Shown in pieces: positions 1-9,820 of a DNA stretch of 54,829 bases. The stretch is from a bacterium BMS3Bbin10 (GTDB lineage Bacteria; Pseudomonadota; Alphaproteobacteria; Rhizobiales; Methyloligellaceae). The stretch's first letter is position 1. Each line of letters starts with the position of its first letter. The translations under genes and the position numbers were made by a program. The notes under the pieces were generated by a model. The model worked only from the letters and a program-made list of their open reading frames with translations, was not told the origin of the DNA and did not search any database. Location of the stretch: positions 1 through 54,829 of the forward strand of contig BDTT01000117.1 in NCBI GenBank assembly GCA_002897995.1, read 5' to 3'.

Positions 1-441
1 CATGCGCCAGACATCGATTATCCGCGCAGCATCGCGCGCCACGCCTGGGCTGACCTCCTCCACGGGCTTGGAGCTCACAAGGTCCATCGGCATTTCCGAG
101 CGCAGAGCGTCGAAGCCCGAATGCATCTCGGCGCTGACCGCGCGCGCCATGGCCCGGGCCTCGCGGGTCTTCGGCCAGATGTCGAGATCGCCATGGCATT
201 CGGCGAGATATTCGGTAATGGCGAGCGTATCCCACAGGGTCAGATCGCCGACCTTCAGCGCCGGCACCTTTCCCGAAGGCGAATGCTCCAGAATGCGCGC
301 CCGCGCGCCGGGGCTGTAAATATCCACATTGATCTCATCGAACGGAATGGCGAACATGCGCATGAGCAGCCACGGGCGCAGGCTCCAGGACGAATAGTTC
401 TTGTTGCCCAATACCAGCCGATACCCCGGATTGCCGCCCAT
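1..441 (-). CDS. Glutathione S-transferase family protein (partial, 3' end cut by window)
   Basis: The reverse strand reads from an ATG at 441 to the window edge without a stop, giving 147 codons. The N-terminus (GNKNYSSWSLRPWLLM) has the thioredoxin-fold GST pattern with a serine in the catalytic N-terminal region. It is followed by a glutathione-site stretch (SGKVPALKVGDLTLWDTLAITEYL) with the typical cis-proline VPAL and a D-T/S motif. The start of the helical C-terminal domain is also present. GSTs of this type conjugate glutathione to electrophiles or act as stress-related reductases; the substrate cannot be read from the sequence. It is divergent from the aminopeptidase gene starting at 544, with about 100 bp between them. 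The family call is secure, the substrate unknown. Confidence 0.85.
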   Translation of the reverse strand, partial: MGGNPGYRLVLGNKNYSSWSLRPWLLMRMFAIPFDEINVDIYSPGARARILEHSPSGKVPALKVGDLTLWDTLAITEYLAECHGDLDIWPKTREARAMARAVSAEMHSGFDALRSEMPMDLVSSKPVEEVSPGVARDAARIIDVWRM

Positions 442-543
442 TACCTGGCTCCTCCCATTGTTTTTGCCGCCGCTCCTTGCCATACAGACGGCCAGGAACG
501 GGACGGCGCTTGCGCGCGCCGCGAATATAAGGCGTTTGCCGCC

Positions 544-2028
544 ATGGGCAATTCAAAATCACCGGCCGCCGGAAGACCCGGTTCCTCCGGCGGGGGCAGC
601 CTTCCGGAATGCTTCGCGAAACCGGGGCCGGGCACGGCCTCCAAACCGGTCTGGCTGGCGGCTCCCGGCACATTGAAAAAGGATCTCAAAGCCCTGCCCA
701 GGGCGCAAGCCAACTGGTTAGAGGCTCAGGGCTGGAAGGCCGCCGCCGGGTCGGTTGTCCTGCTGCCGGGCAGCGACGGCGCGGTCGCCGGGGCCGTGCT
801 CGGGCTTGGCGAGGAGGATGACCGCGCGCGCGCGGCGATGCTGGCGGGTGCGCTTCCAAGGGCGCTGCCCAAAGGGAACTATCATTTTGCCCATGCGCCG
901 CAAGACCGCGAACTGGCGGCGCTGGCCTGGGCGATGGGGAGCTATCGCTTTACCCGTTACAAGGGAAATGGGGAGGACAGGTCCTCAAACAGCGAAGCGG
1001 TAGGACAAACGAACGAATCCCCGCGCCGGCTGGTATTGCCGGAGGGCGTTGATGCGGGCGGCCTTGCATCAATCGCCAACGCGGTGACGCTCGGGCGCGA
1101 CCTTATCAACACGCCTGCAAATGATCTCGGGCCGGGCGAGCTCGAGCAGGCCGCCCGCAACCTGGCGCGCGCACATGGCGCAAAAATCAGGGTCATCACC
1201 GGCGATGCGCTGCTGAAGCGGAATTTTCCGCTCATTCACGCGGTGGGGCGAGCGAGCGACCGCGCCCCCCGGCTGATCGATTTCACCTGGGGGGGGGCGC
1301 GCGCGCGCAAACTCACGCTGGTCGGCAAGGGGATCACCTATGACACCGGCGGGCTGAGCCTGAAGCCAACCTCGGCCATGGTGCTCATGAAGAAAGACAT
1401 GGGCGGCGCGGCGTCGGTTCTGGCGCTGGCGTCGATGATCATGGCGGCGAAATTGAAGCTGCGGCTGCGGGTTATCATTCCCGCCGCCGACAACAATGTT
1501 TCGGCCAACTCCTTCCGTCCCGGCGATGTGCTGCCGAGCCGCAACGGCATGAGCGTCGAGATCGGCAATACGGACGCGGAGGGGCGCCTTGTTCTGGCCG
1601 ACGCCCTGGCGCTGGCGGATGAAGAAAAGCCCGGCCACCTCATCACCATGGCGACGCTGACGGGAGCCGCGCGCGTGGCTCTGGGACCTGACCTGCCGCC
1701 CTTCTATTCCACCGACGATGATTTTGCCGAAGCGGTTCTGGACAGCGGGAGGGCGCTGGATGACCCGCTTTGGCGGATGCCTTTCTGGGCGCCCTATGAC
1801 GCCCGCCTCAAGGGCAAGGTTGGGGATGTGAATCATATCTCCGACGGGCCGTTCGCCGGGTCGATTACGGCGGCGCTGTTCCTGAAGCGGTTTGTTTCGA
1901 AGGCTTCCCTTTATGCCCATCTGGACATTTACGGCTGGGTCCCGCGCGCAAAACCGGGCCGGCCAGAAGGCGGCGAGCCGCAGGGCGCGCGCGCGCTGTT
2001 CGACTATTTCCGGGGTGCGTATAAATAA
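544..2028 (+). CDS. Leucyl aminopeptidase family protein (M17 metallopeptidase)
   Basis: This is a 494-residue cytosolic dinuclear-metal aminopeptidase that releases N-terminal residues from peptides. The M17 signature NTDAEGRLVLADAL lies at about residues 342-355 and supplies metal ligands D344 and E346 and the catalytic Arg348. The other site, GKGITYDTGG (Lys262, Asp267), and KKDMGG (Asp285) complete the metal site. The open frame reaches back to 121, but ATG 544 is chosen because the upstream part overlaps the divergent GST gene and looks non-homologous. The N-terminal about 30 residues are low-complexity Gly/Ser/Pro, and a short polar insert sits at residues 140-160. The stop overlaps the start of the next gene by one base, so the two peptidase genes are probably coupled. 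Confidence 0.9.
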   Translation: MGNSKSPAAGRPGSSGGGSLPECFAKPGPGTASKPVWLAAPGTLKKDLKALPRAQANWLEAQGWKAAAGSVVLLPGSDGAVAGAVLGLGEEDDRARAAMLAGALPRALPKGNYHFAHAPQDRELAALAWAMGSYRFTRYKGNGEDRSSNSEAVGQTNESPRRLVLPEGVDAGGLASIANAVTLGRDLINTPANDLGPGELEQAARNLARAHGAKIRVITGDALLKRNFPLIHAVGRASDRAPRLIDFTWGGARARKLTLVGKGITYDTGGLSLKPTSAMVLMKKDMGGAASVLALASMIMAAKLKLRLRVIIPAADNNVSANSFRPGDVLPSRNGMSVEIGNTDAEGRLVLADALALADEEKPGHLITMATLTGAARVALGPDLPPFYSTDDDFAEAVLDSGRALDDPLWRMPFWAPYDARLKGKVGDVNHISDGPFAGSITAALFLKRFVSKASLYAHLDIYGWVPRAKPGRPEGGEPQGARALFDYFRGAYK

Positions 2029-2894
2029 TGGGAGCGGATGGTCCCGACAGACGAGTGAATGCTTACCGCGACGGCCTCGCGGCGGAATATTTGCGCGGGA
2101 GCGTTGATGTGCCGAACTACGCTAAAGGAGAGACCCGCCAGGTCGTGGCCGCCGCCGCGCCGCTGCGCGCCGCGCCGCGCTTCGACGCAGCCCTGGAGAC
2201 GGAAATCCTCCATGGCGAGAGCGTCACCGTCTATGACGAAAACGAGGGCTGGGCCTGGGCGCAGGCGCAGGCGGACTCCTATGTGGGCTATATCCCCTGT
2301 GATGATCTGGTGGTGAAAATCACCGTGCCGACGCATCGGGTGAGCGCGCTGCGCACCCATCTTTACCCCGCGCCCGACATCAAGGTTCCCCCGCTCGATC
2401 TGCTCTCCATGAACGCCCGTGTCGGCGTGGCCGAAGAGATGGGCCGCTTCATGAAGCTTGAAGACGGGCGTTTCGCGATTGCCGCCCATCTTGTTCCGGT
2501 TTCAGACTTCGCGGAGGATTTTGCCGCCATAGCGCAGGAATTTCTCGGCACGCCCTATCTGTGGGGCGGGCGCACCAGCGCGGGCATCGATTGCTCCGCT
2601 CTTGTCCAGCTTTCGTTGCAGGCCGCCGGCATCGACTGCCCGCGCGATACCGACATGCAGGAGACCGCGCTTGGGGAGGCATTGTCCGGCCCCCATGACC
2701 AGGGCGCCTATGTCCGCGGCGACCTCATATTCTGGAAGGAGCATATGGGCATCATGCTGGATGACGTCCGGCTGCTGCACGCCAGCGCCCATCACATGGC
2801 CGTGGCCATCGAGCCGGCGGGGCAGGCGATTTCGCGGATTGAGGCCACCGAAGGCCCGGTCTCGTCCGTGCGCCGGGGCGCGGGCGCGCCATGA
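2028..2894 (+). CDS. NlpC/P60 (C40) cysteine peptidase with N-terminal SH3-like domains
   Basis: This is a 288-residue protein of the DL-endopeptidase type that cuts peptidoglycan stem peptides or small murein-derived peptides. Residues about 36-155 form bacterial SH3-like segments. The C-terminal NlpC/P60 domain begins near 165: GTPYLWGGRTSAGIDCSALVQ holds the catalytic Cys189, WKEHMGIM gives the catalytic His239, and LLHAS gives His251 as the third polar residue. No signal peptide is visible, suggesting cytosolic recycling of murein peptides, which fits its coupling to the M17 aminopeptidase. ATG 2028 overlaps the upstream stop by one base. The downstream gene starts inside its stop codon (ATGA). 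Confidence 0.88.
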   Translation: MGADGPDRRVNAYRDGLAAEYLRGSVDVPNYAKGETRQVVAAAAPLRAAPRFDAALETEILHGESVTVYDENEGWAWAQAQADSYVGYIPCDDLVVKITVPTHRVSALRTHLYPAPDIKVPPLDLLSMNARVGVAEEMGRFMKLEDGRFAIAAHLVPVSDFAEDFAAIAQEFLGTPYLWGGRTSAGIDCSALVQLSLQAAGIDCPRDTDMQETALGEALSGPHDQGAYVRGDLIFWKEHMGIMLDDVRLLHASAHHMAVAIEPAGQAISRIEATEGPVSSVRRGAGAP

Positions 2895-3244
2895 GCAAGT
2901 CACCTCGCGGCAAGGGAGCGGAACCCGGCGCCTCGGCTTCGGATGCCCGTCATCAGAGGTGGGTCACACGCGCCTATGTTTTCGCGGGGGCGTGCCTGTT
3001 TGCCCTGGCTATGGCGGAGTTCTTCGATTTCGCGACGCCGCGAATTCAGACCATTTTGATGCTTGGCATCGTGGCGGCGGGCACCGCCGCCTGGATTTTG
3101 CAGGCCAAGAGAAAATGCCCCAATTGCCGTCAGCCCTATGGCTATCACTTCCGTCTCGTGAAGGCGAATATGTGTCACAAATGCGGGGCCGACTTTCCGA
3201 AATGGCTTCCAGGGGAAGATGACGACGAGGACAAGGGAAAATAG
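2891..3244 (+). CDS. Small membrane protein with zinc-ribbon-like cysteine pairs
   Basis: This 117-residue protein has no assigned function. It shows two hydrophobic segments (about residues 28-45 and 53-70), then a cytosolic-type tail with two CxxC pairs (CPNC at about 76-79 and CHKC at about 96-99) that look like a small zinc ribbon, and an acidic end. Its ATG overlaps the stop of the NlpC/P60 gene (ATGA at 2891-2894), so it is translationally coupled to the peptidase pair. Conservation of the cysteines would suggest metal binding; this is inference. It is probably a real gene because of the tight overlap and the coherent membrane/ribbon layout. Confidence 0.7.
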   Translation: MSKSPRGKGAEPGASASDARHQRWVTRAYVFAGACLFALAMAEFFDFATPRIQTILMLGIVAAGTAAWILQAKRKCPNCRQPYGYHFRLVKANMCHKCGADFPKWLPGEDDDEDKGK

Positions 3245-3307
3245 AAATCCTGCACCGGGCCCGCGCCCGGCACATTTCAGGTCTGTAATCAGGGAAGAAA
3301 AAGCAGC

Positions 3308-4894
3308 ATGACGGAACATATCGGCGCGGAGACGCTGAAGGCGTGGCTCTCCGACGGAAATGAGATCGCACTGCTCGATGTGCGCGAACTCGGGCAGTAT
3401 GGGGAACGGCATCTGTTCTTCGCCATCCCCCTGCCATACAGCCGGTTCGAGTTGGGTCTGCCGGCGCTCGTGCCGAACAGGCAGGTGCGGCTTGTTCTCT
3501 ATGATGAGGCCGATGGCGTTGCCGAGCGTGCGGCCGGGCGCGCGGAGGCCGCGGGCTACGAGAATGTTCACATTCTGCGCGGCGGCGCGGCGGGCTGGGA
3601 GGCGGCGGGCTACACGCTCTATGCGGGCGTCAATGTGCCGAGCAAAACCTTCGGCGAATTGATCGAGCATGAATTCGATACGCCCCGGATTACGGCGGAC
3701 AGACTGAAGGCGATGAGAGAGGCGGGGGAGGATTTCGTCCTCGTCGATGGCCGCCCTTTCGCCGAGTTCGAGAAGGTGAACGTGCCCGGCGGCATCTGCT
3801 GCCCGAATGGCGAGCTGGCCCTGCGCATTGCCGATATTGCCCCTGATCCGGGGACGCAGGTTATCGTCTGCTGCGCCGGGCGCACGCGCTCCATCATCGG
3901 CGCGCAAACATTGATCGATCTGGGGATCGAGAACCCGGTCGCCGCTCTTGAGAACGGGACGCAGGGGTGGTTTCTGGCCGGATTTGAGAATGAACGCGGG
4001 GCGTCGCGCTGTTACCCGGGCGAGGCCGGGAAAGCCAACCTGAGCGGATTGCGCAAACGGACGCGGGAGCTGGCGGAGGCGCGCGGGGCTTCTTTTGTCA
4101 ACTCCGAACAGCTTGCCGAATGGCTCGGCGATGAGACCCGCACGACTTTCGTCTTCGACGTGCGCACGGCGGAGGAATTCGCCGCCGATGGCGTGGCCGG
4201 GAGCGTGCATGCGCCCGGCGGCCAGCTTGTTCAGGCGACAGACCGGTGGGTCGGGGTGAAACACGCCCGGCTGGTGCTGGTCGACGCGGAGGATGTCCGC
4301 GCGCCCATGATCGCAAGCTGGCTGCGCCAGCTCGGCCATGAGGCCCATATGCTTGAAGGCGGCATCGCCTCTCTCGCCGGGCTTGAGCTGCCAGCCGCCC
4401 GGCAGGCCCTGGGATCGGGCGGGCTGAAACGCATCGCGCCCGATGAACTGGCCGGACTGATGAAACGCGATGGCGTGCGCGTTATCGATCTGCGGCCCGC
4501 CATGAGCTACCGCCGGTCCCACATCGCCGGTGCGGCGTGGTCGATCCGGCCCATGCTGAGTTCGGCGGCGAAAGAAGATGCGCGTGCCGCCGTGCTGGTC
4601 GCTGACGATGCCGGCATCGCGGCCCTCGCGGCGCTCGATCTTGAAGAGGCCGGAGTGGAGATCGCCGGTCTGCTTGAGGGAGCCCCGGATGACTGGAAGG
4701 CGGCGGGGCTGGCGATGGCCGCGACCCCCGATGAGCCGGGCGACGGCGACTGCATCGATTTCATATTCCACACCCATGGGCGCAATCAGGGCGATGCCGC
4801 CGCCGCCCGGGCCTATCTCGCCTGGGAGATCGGGCTTGTCGACCAGCTCGATGAACAGGAGCGCGGCGTGTTCGCGATCGTTCCCGCGCCTTGA
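3308..4894 (+). CDS. Rhodanese-related protein with four tandem rhodanese-like domains
   Basis: This 528-residue protein is built from four rhodanese-homology units, roughly residues 1-107, 125-250, 265-370 and 378-475. Only the second carries an active-site cysteine loop, CAGRTRS starting at Cys189. The equivalent loops in units 1, 3 and 4 (LYDEADG, LVDAEDV, LVADDAG) have acidic residues instead, so these are probably structural or regulatory. Active rhodaneses move sulfane sulfur from thiosulfate or persulfides to acceptors such as thiols or cyanide. About 65 residues follow the last unit. It faces a cysteine-dioxygenase-like gene across a hairpin repeat, which points to sulfur-amino-acid catabolism or persulfide handling. 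The start has AG-rich sequence (GGGAAGAAAAAGC) upstream. Confidence 0.88.
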   Translation: MTEHIGAETLKAWLSDGNEIALLDVRELGQYGERHLFFAIPLPYSRFELGLPALVPNRQVRLVLYDEADGVAERAAGRAEAAGYENVHILRGGAAGWEAAGYTLYAGVNVPSKTFGELIEHEFDTPRITADRLKAMREAGEDFVLVDGRPFAEFEKVNVPGGICCPNGELALRIADIAPDPGTQVIVCCAGRTRSIIGAQTLIDLGIENPVAALENGTQGWFLAGFENERGASRCYPGEAGKANLSGLRKRTRELAEARGASFVNSEQLAEWLGDETRTTFVFDVRTAEEFAADGVAGSVHAPGGQLVQATDRWVGVKHARLVLVDAEDVRAPMIASWLRQLGHEAHMLEGGIASLAGLELPAARQALGSGGLKRIAPDELAGLMKRDGVRVIDLRPAMSYRRSHIAGAAWSIRPMLSSAAKEDARAAVLVADDAGIAALAALDLEEAGVEIAGLLEGAPDDWKAAGLAMAATPDEPGDGDCIDFIFHTHGRNQGDAAAARAYLAWEIGLVDQLDEQERGVFAIVPAP

Positions 4895-4926
4895 GGTCAG
4901 AGCGGATTCCGAGAACCCCAATACAC

Positions 4927-5017
4927 CGTCATTCCGGCGAAAGCCGGAAATCCGGTTGCGGCCGTAGTGAATCGTCGCTGGAGCTGTTTCTGGACCCCGG
5001 CTTCCGCCGGGGTGACG
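4927..5017. repeat. Long imperfect hairpin repeat
   Basis: The left arm GTCATTCCGGCGAAAGCCGG and the right arm CCGGCTTCCGCCGGGGTGAC are near-complementary inverted repeats around a less conserved centre. This form of short palindromic element is widely dispersed between alphaproteobacterial genes. It sits between the convergent rhodanese and cupin genes, where the hairpin could end transcription in both directions. Confidence 0.65.
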
Positions 5018-5074
5018 CTATAGGCCAGAGGCATATGCCCAAGCCGTCCGATGCTCTCATCGATGGAAAAAAAC

Positions 5075-5584
5075 CTATTTCGCCCTGATATTCGAGCGCT
5101 CGATATGGTCCAGGTTCGCGCCCTCGATGCGCAGCAGCTTGGTCGGCTCGTCGCGCTTGGGAGAGTGCACCGCGCCGACCTCGTAAAAGCAGGCGTCGCC
5201 CGGCTCCAGGACATAGGTCCGCTCCGGCTCGACCAGGGTCGGCGCGCCGCCTTCGCCTTTTTCGACAATTCGCCAGTCCGTCATCTCGGTGCGCCCAGTG
5301 GCCTGGCCATAGATGGCCCAGCCCGATCCATGATCGTGGGGGCTGCCGTGAGAGACGTCGCCATAGACATGGGCGCAGATGCAAAAGCCAAGCTCGGGGT
5401 CTTCGAACAATATTTCGCGCGGGTCGGCGCCGGGCGCGCGTTCAGGCATATGCGCGGCAACGAAGTCCGGGTCCTTGAGGGCTTCCGCCACATGCTGGCA
5501 GAGGGCCTGTTTGCCGTTTCCGCCGGGGTCGGATTTAAGGGCGCCGCGAATGTCGGACGCGAGCTGCTCGAGCGTATAGGTCAT
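5075..5584 (-). CDS. Cysteine dioxygenase-like cupin protein
   Basis: This 169-residue single-domain cupin carries the first metal motif as H83-x-H85 ... E100 (in SPHDHGSGWAIYGQATGRTEM) and the second His at H140 (GAVHS). This is the arrangement of cysteine dioxygenase and related thiol dioxygenases, which use Fe(II) and O2 to turn a thiol into a sulfinate. Length fits bacterial members of the family. Convergence with the rhodanese gene supports a role in cysteine or persulfide sulfur oxidation, but other 3-mercaptocarboxylates are possible substrates. The start ATG at 5584 gives the complete family N-terminus. Confidence 0.75.
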   Translation of the reverse strand: MTYTLEQLASDIRGALKSDPGGNGKQALCQHVAEALKDPDFVAAHMPERAPGADPREILFEDPELGFCICAHVYGDVSHGSPHDHGSGWAIYGQATGRTEMTDWRIVEKGEGGAPTLVEPERTYVLEPGDACFYEVGAVHSPKRDEPTKLLRIEGANLDHIERSNIRAK

Positions 5585-5705
5585 TATCTCCGGCCCTTAC
5601 CTGTTGTAACGAGAGGTTTAATCGTAGCAAACTGCCATTGAGGGGTCGAGTGACGGCGCAGCACTACGGCGTTACAATAATACTGGGAAGCCGGATGGGG
5701 GACAC

Positions 5706-6728
5706 ATGAAAATTTGTATTTTTGGCGCGGGCGCAATCGGCGGCTATGTCGGTCTGATGCTCAAGCGCGGCGGCGCGGACGTTTCGCTGATAGCGCGCGG
5801 GGCGCATCTTGACGCGATCAAGGAAAAGGGCATCAAGGTCGTCTTCAAGGACCGCGAGCTCGTGGAGAAGATGCCGGCGTCGGATGACCCGGCCGACTTT
5901 GGGCCGCAGGATTATGTGATCGTTGCGCTCAAAGCGCATCAGGCGTGGGAAACGGCGGAGCATATTCTGCCCCTGCTCGGTCCCGAAACCGCGGTCGTCA
6001 CCATGCAGAACGGCATCCCGTGGTGGTACTTCCACGGCTTCGAGGGCCAGTATGCGGGCTTGCAGCTCCAGAATGTGGACCCCGAGGGGCGGCAGTGGCG
6101 CACCATCGGTCCTGAACGCGCCATCGGCTCCACCGTCTATCCGGCAAGCGAGATCACCGAGCCCGGCGTCATCCGTCATATCTATGGCGACAAGTTCGGT
6201 TTTGGCGAGCCCGACCGGAGCGAAAGCGCGCGGGTCATGGCGCTTATCGAGGCGTTTGAGGCGGGCGGGCTGAAAGCGCGCTTCAATCCTGAAATCCGCA
6301 ACGACATCTGGCTCAAGCTGTGGGGCAATCTGTGCTTCAACCCGATCTCCGCCCTGACCGGAGCGACCCTCGACATCGTCGCCACGGACGCAGGCACGCG
6401 CTCCGTCGCCCGTTCCATGATGGAGGAAGCGGAAAAGATCGCCCGGCGCATCGGCGTGCATTTCCGTGTCGATATAGAGCGGCGCATCAACGGCGCGGCG
6501 TCCGTGGGCGCGCATCGCACATCCATGCTGCAGGACCTCGACAAGGGCCGCGCCATCGAACTCGATGCCCTGCTTGGCGTCGTGCAGGAGATGGCGCGCA
6601 TTGTCGATGTGGAAACCCCGACCATCGATACGGTGCTGGCGCTGGCCAAGCAGATGGGCCGCGTGGCGGGCGTCTATCCGGTGTTCCCCGAGCCCGAGGA
6701 AGAGGACGAGTCCCTGATCGTCGATTAG
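5706..6728 (+). CDS. panE: Ketopantoate reductase family protein (2-dehydropantoate 2-reductase)
   Basis: This 340-residue NADPH-dependent reductase has the ApbA/PanE fold. The nucleotide motif GAGAIGG lies at about residues 7-13. The catalytic lysine is in KLWGNLCFNPISALTG and the substrate-binding serine/glutamate in HRTSMLQDLDKGRAIELDALLG. PanE makes pantoate for coenzyme A. Some genomes carry several paralogues of unknown specificity, and no other pan gene is nearby, so the pathway role is likely but not proven. It is divergent from the cupin gene. Confidence 0.8.
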   Translation: MKICIFGAGAIGGYVGLMLKRGGADVSLIARGAHLDAIKEKGIKVVFKDRELVEKMPASDDPADFGPQDYVIVALKAHQAWETAEHILPLLGPETAVVTMQNGIPWWYFHGFEGQYAGLQLQNVDPEGRQWRTIGPERAIGSTVYPASEITEPGVIRHIYGDKFGFGEPDRSESARVMALIEAFEAGGLKARFNPEIRNDIWLKLWGNLCFNPISALTGATLDIVATDAGTRSVARSMMEEAEKIARRIGVHFRVDIERRINGAASVGAHRTSMLQDLDKGRAIELDALLGVVQEMARIVDVETPTIDTVLALAKQMGRVAGVYPVFPEPEEEDESLIVD

Positions 6729-6835
6729 GCCGCGCAGTCATGAATATAGGTTAGCGCTACCGTTACGGCGGATGTCTGATTTAAGCCCGATCGCGGGCGT
6801 TGCGCCGCGCGGCCCGGAGTATCCGCTAAGAGCCC

Positions 6836-9619
6836 TCAGCCGCTGTTGCGCAGACCCGCGGAAATACCGTTGATAGTGAGTTGGAGGCCACGCAGAACCT
6901 TCGGGTTATCGGACCCTCCGCGGTGGGCTTTCAGCAGCTCGACTTGCAGATGATTCAGCGGATCGATATAGGGGAAACGGTTCTCGATTGATCGTGCCAG
7001 GAGAGGGTCGTCGGCCAGAAGCCGGTCGCTCTGCGAAATTTCCAGTAGAGCGGAAATTGAGTTCGCACGCTCCTCGCTGATCCTTTTATACACCTCGCGT
7101 CTCAACGTCTCGTCGGAGACGAGTTCCGCATAACGCGAGGCGATCGCCATGCTGCTCTTGGCAAGCACCATGTCCATATTCGACAACAACACGCGAAAGA
7201 ATGGCCAGTCGCGATACATGTCGCGCAGGATACCGATGCTGTGCTCCGGAGAATCGGCCAGCCAGGACTTCACGGCCGATCCGAATCCATACCATCCCGG
7301 CAGCATCACCCGGCATTGCGACCAGCTGAATACCCAGGGAATAGCCCGCAAGTCCTCGATCTGGCCGGTGTGCTTGCGCGATGCGGGCCGCGATCCGATG
7401 TTCAGGGTCGCAATCTCGTCGATAACGGTGGAGCCCCGGAAATACTCATTGAAGTGCGGTGTCTCGTAAACCAGTGCGCGATACGCCGCGAAGGCGTGGC
7501 CTGATAATTTGTCCATGGCATCGAGATACTTTTCAGGAACCTGTTCCTCAAAGGGGTGGAGCAGGGATGCCTCAAGCGACGCGGCGACCAGGATCTCCAA
7601 GTTACGCCTGCCGACTTCGGCGTTCGTGTATTTGCTTGAGATCGTCTCGCCCTGTTCCGTCAAACGGATCTGTCCGTTCACGGCTCCGGCGGGCTGGGCA
7701 AGGATCGCATCATAGCTCGGGCCCCCGCCGCGTCCGACGGAGCCGCCGCGGCCATGGAACAGACGCAGCCGCACGTCATGCTTCCGGAACAATTCGACCA
7801 GGCCGACTTCGGCCCTGTAAAGCTCCCAGCTCGATGTAATGTAACCCCCGTCCTTGTTGCTATCCGAATAGCCGAGCATCACCTCTTGAATGCCATTTTG
7901 GCTGTCGACGAGCCGCCGGTATTCCGGCGTGGAAAGCAGGCGATCCATGATGCCGACGCAATTGCGCAAATCCGCGATGGTTTCGAACAGGGGAGTCAGG
8001 TTGATGTCGCTCCGCCCATCGGGCGACACGAGCCCGGCCTCCTTCAACAGGACCGCCAGCCCCAGCAGATCCGAGGCCCGTTGCGTGTTGGAAACGATGG
8101 CGGCCGCTAGCGATCCGGCGCCATATCTTTCGTGGCCGGTCTTTGCGGCCCTGTGGATCGCCAGTTCTTTCGCGGTCGTCTCCGAATAGGACCAGTAAGG
8201 GCGCAGCAGCGGGCGCAGCGACCTGAGTTCTTCGCTCAGGAGCGCGATGCGCGCGTCTTCGCTTTTGTTCAGATATCCGGTGCCGGGCGCGACGGCCTCG
8301 AACAGCTCGGCCAGGGTTGCTTCATGCACATCCGAATTCTGGCGCATATCGAGACCCGCCAGATGAAAGCCGAAACAATCGACCGCGCGGCGTAATTTCC
8401 TCAGGCGGCCACGGGTCAGGACCTGCGAGCCGTTCTCCACCAGCGAGTCATGGATGATCTGGAGGTCCGCCAGGAGAGCCTCGCAGGATGCGTAAGGCTC
8501 CGCCTCGCTAACGGGCGTTATCGGCGCGGGCAGGTTGTTGAAGAGCTGTTGCGTCGCCGCGAGCCGCGCGTAAATCCAGGAAATGACCCGGCGATAGGGC
8601 TCGACCAGCCTGTGAGGTGATTTGTCTGGTGATTTGGCGGCAAAGTCGCGCAGGGCATCCGATACCTCAACTATTATTGTCGACAGCGACAACTCCTTGC
8701 CGAGCTTGTTCAATTCCTTCAGATAAAAATTCAGAGCGCAGGCGCTTTGCGTCCTCAGGGACTCGGCCAGGACATCGGCTGTCACAAACGGGTTGCCGTC
8801 GCGATCCGCGCCAATCCAGCTGCCAATACGCAGGAATGAAGCGATCGGCTTGGTGTCCTCGTCCGGATCAAGCCCGGCCAGCATGTCTTCGAGATTTGCG
8901 TAGAGTTTGGGCAGCTCACGAAAGAAAGTATAGTCGTAGTAGGATAGCCCGTTGGCGACCTCGTCCATCACGCTCAATCTGGTCTGGCGCAACAAATTGG
9001 TTTGCCACAGAACGAGTATTGCCCGGCTCAGCTTGTCATCGATATCTTTAATTTCCTCGGGCGTCAGATTGCCCCGTCCACGCCGGTCAAGCAGCTCCGC
9101 CAGAGCCATTTCCCGCTGCATCATGCTCTTGCGCCGGACTTCTGTCGGGTGAGCCGTCAGAACAGGGCATATGTGAGAAGTGTTGAAGAATTCGACGAGG
9201 TCGGATGCGGAGAACCCGGCATCACGGGCATCGGCCAAAGCGCGGACGATCGTGCCATGCCGCGGCGGAGAGCCGCCGATGGTATGGCTGCGTGTGCGCC
9301 GGATGTGATGCTGGTCCTCGGCAATATTCGCAAAATGCGAGAAATAGCTGTAGGCGCGGATGACCTGCACGGCCTGTTCAGGGTTAAGCGTCTGAAGGAT
9401 ATTCTCCAGCTCCCGCCTGGCTTCGGCGTCATCGTCGCGATGAAACCGGATCGAGCGTTGGCGAATATTCTCGACCAAATCGAAAATGACCTGGCCTTCC
9501 TGGGCGTGCACCGTCTCGCCGAGCAGCCGGCCCAGCTGGCGAATGTCTTCCCGAAGCGGCGCATCCTTCTCTGCAATGCCGTTTGACGGTTGCTCCAACT
9601 GGCCCCTTGCAGAGTCCAT
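6836..9619 (-). CDS. ppc: Phosphoenolpyruvate carboxylase
   Basis: This anaplerotic enzyme fixes bicarbonate onto PEP to give oxaloacetate for the TCA cycle. About 927 residues from ATG 9619, a normal family length. All hallmarks are present: [12 protein letters not shown] (catalytic His), [10 protein letters not shown], the glycine-rich loop [15 protein letters not shown], and the C-terminal GLRNSG. The frame is open to a TTG at 9757, and another ATG at 9697 is preceded by GGGGAA. I prefer 9619 because it puts the conserved block ([13 protein letters not shown]) about 23 residues in, close to the short N-termini of relatives. A hairpin terminator and a short ORF lie just upstream (9801-9855) and may regulate it. 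Confidence 0.93.
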   Translation of the reverse strand: MDSARGQLEQPSNGIAEKDAPLREDIRQLGRLLGETVHAQEGQVIFDLVENIRQRSIRFHRDDDAEARRELENILQTLNPEQAVQVIRAYSYFSHFANIAEDQHHIRRTRSHTIGGSPPRHGTIVRALADARDAGFSASDLVEFFNTSHICPVLTAHPTEVRRKSMMQREMALAELLDRRGRGNLTPEEIKDIDDKLSRAILVLWQTNLLRQTRLSVMDEVANGLSYYDYTFFRELPKLYANLEDMLAGLDPDEDTKPIASFLRIGSWIGADRDGNPFVTADVLAESLRTQSACALNFYLKELNKLGKELSLSTIIVEVSDALRDFAAKSPDKSPHRLVEPYRRVISWIYARLAATQQLFNNLPAPITPVSEAEPYASCEALLADLQIIHDSLVENGSQVLTRGRLRKLRRAVDCFGFHLAGLDMRQNSDVHEATLAELFEAVAPGTGYLNKSEDARIALLSEELRSLRPLLRPYWSYSETTAKELAIHRAAKTGHERYGAGSLAAAIVSNTQRASDLLGLAVLLKEAGLVSPDGRSDINLTPLFETIADLRNCVGIMDRLLSTPEYRRLVDSQNGIQEVMLGYSDSNKDGGYITSSWELYRAEVGLVELFRKHDVRLRLFHGRGGSVGRGGGPSYDAILAQPAGAVNGQIRLTEQGETISSKYTNAEVGRRNLEILVAASLEASLLHPFEEQVPEKYLDAMDKLSGHAFAAYRALVYETPHFNEYFRGSTVIDEIATLNIGSRPASRKHTGQIEDLRAIPWVFSWSQCRVMLPGWYGFGSAVKSWLADSPEHSIGILRDMYRDWPFFRVLLSNMDMVLAKSSMAIASRYAELVSDETLRREVYKRISEERANSISALLEISQSDRLLADDPLLARSIENRFPYIDPLNHLQVELLKAHRGGSDNPKVLRGLQLTINGISAGLRNSG

Positions 9620-9800
9620 GAATGGTCTCGCTTGCGATCGATCCTGGTTATGGGAAGAGAGCCTGGCATCTGGCGAAGATATCACTCCACCTGTCATTTC
9701 CCCGGTCTTGATAGCGTGCCTCTTCGCCAAATGCCATCGAATGTTGAGCAGTGCCAATTTTGGCTATCGGACGGAAATTGGGTTGCCTGAACAAGAAAAA

Positions 9801-9820
9801 GGCGGCCCTAAAGGGCCGCC
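9801..9820 (-). terminator. Intrinsic terminator upstream of ppc, reverse strand
   Basis: A perfect 8-bp stem, GGCGGCCC/GGGCCGCC, closes a TTTA loop. Read on the reverse strand it is followed at once by TTTTTC, the standard intrinsic terminator layout. It lies about 225 bp after the methyltransferase stop and 40-180 bp before the possible ppc starts. It therefore either ends an upstream short transcript or attenuates ppc. Confidence 0.75.

Noticed and set aside
2900-4921. Long reverse-strand frame (673 codons) opposite the rhodanese gene
   Set aside because: High GC creates long antisense frames; the product has no domain and the forward frame is clearly the four-unit rhodanese.
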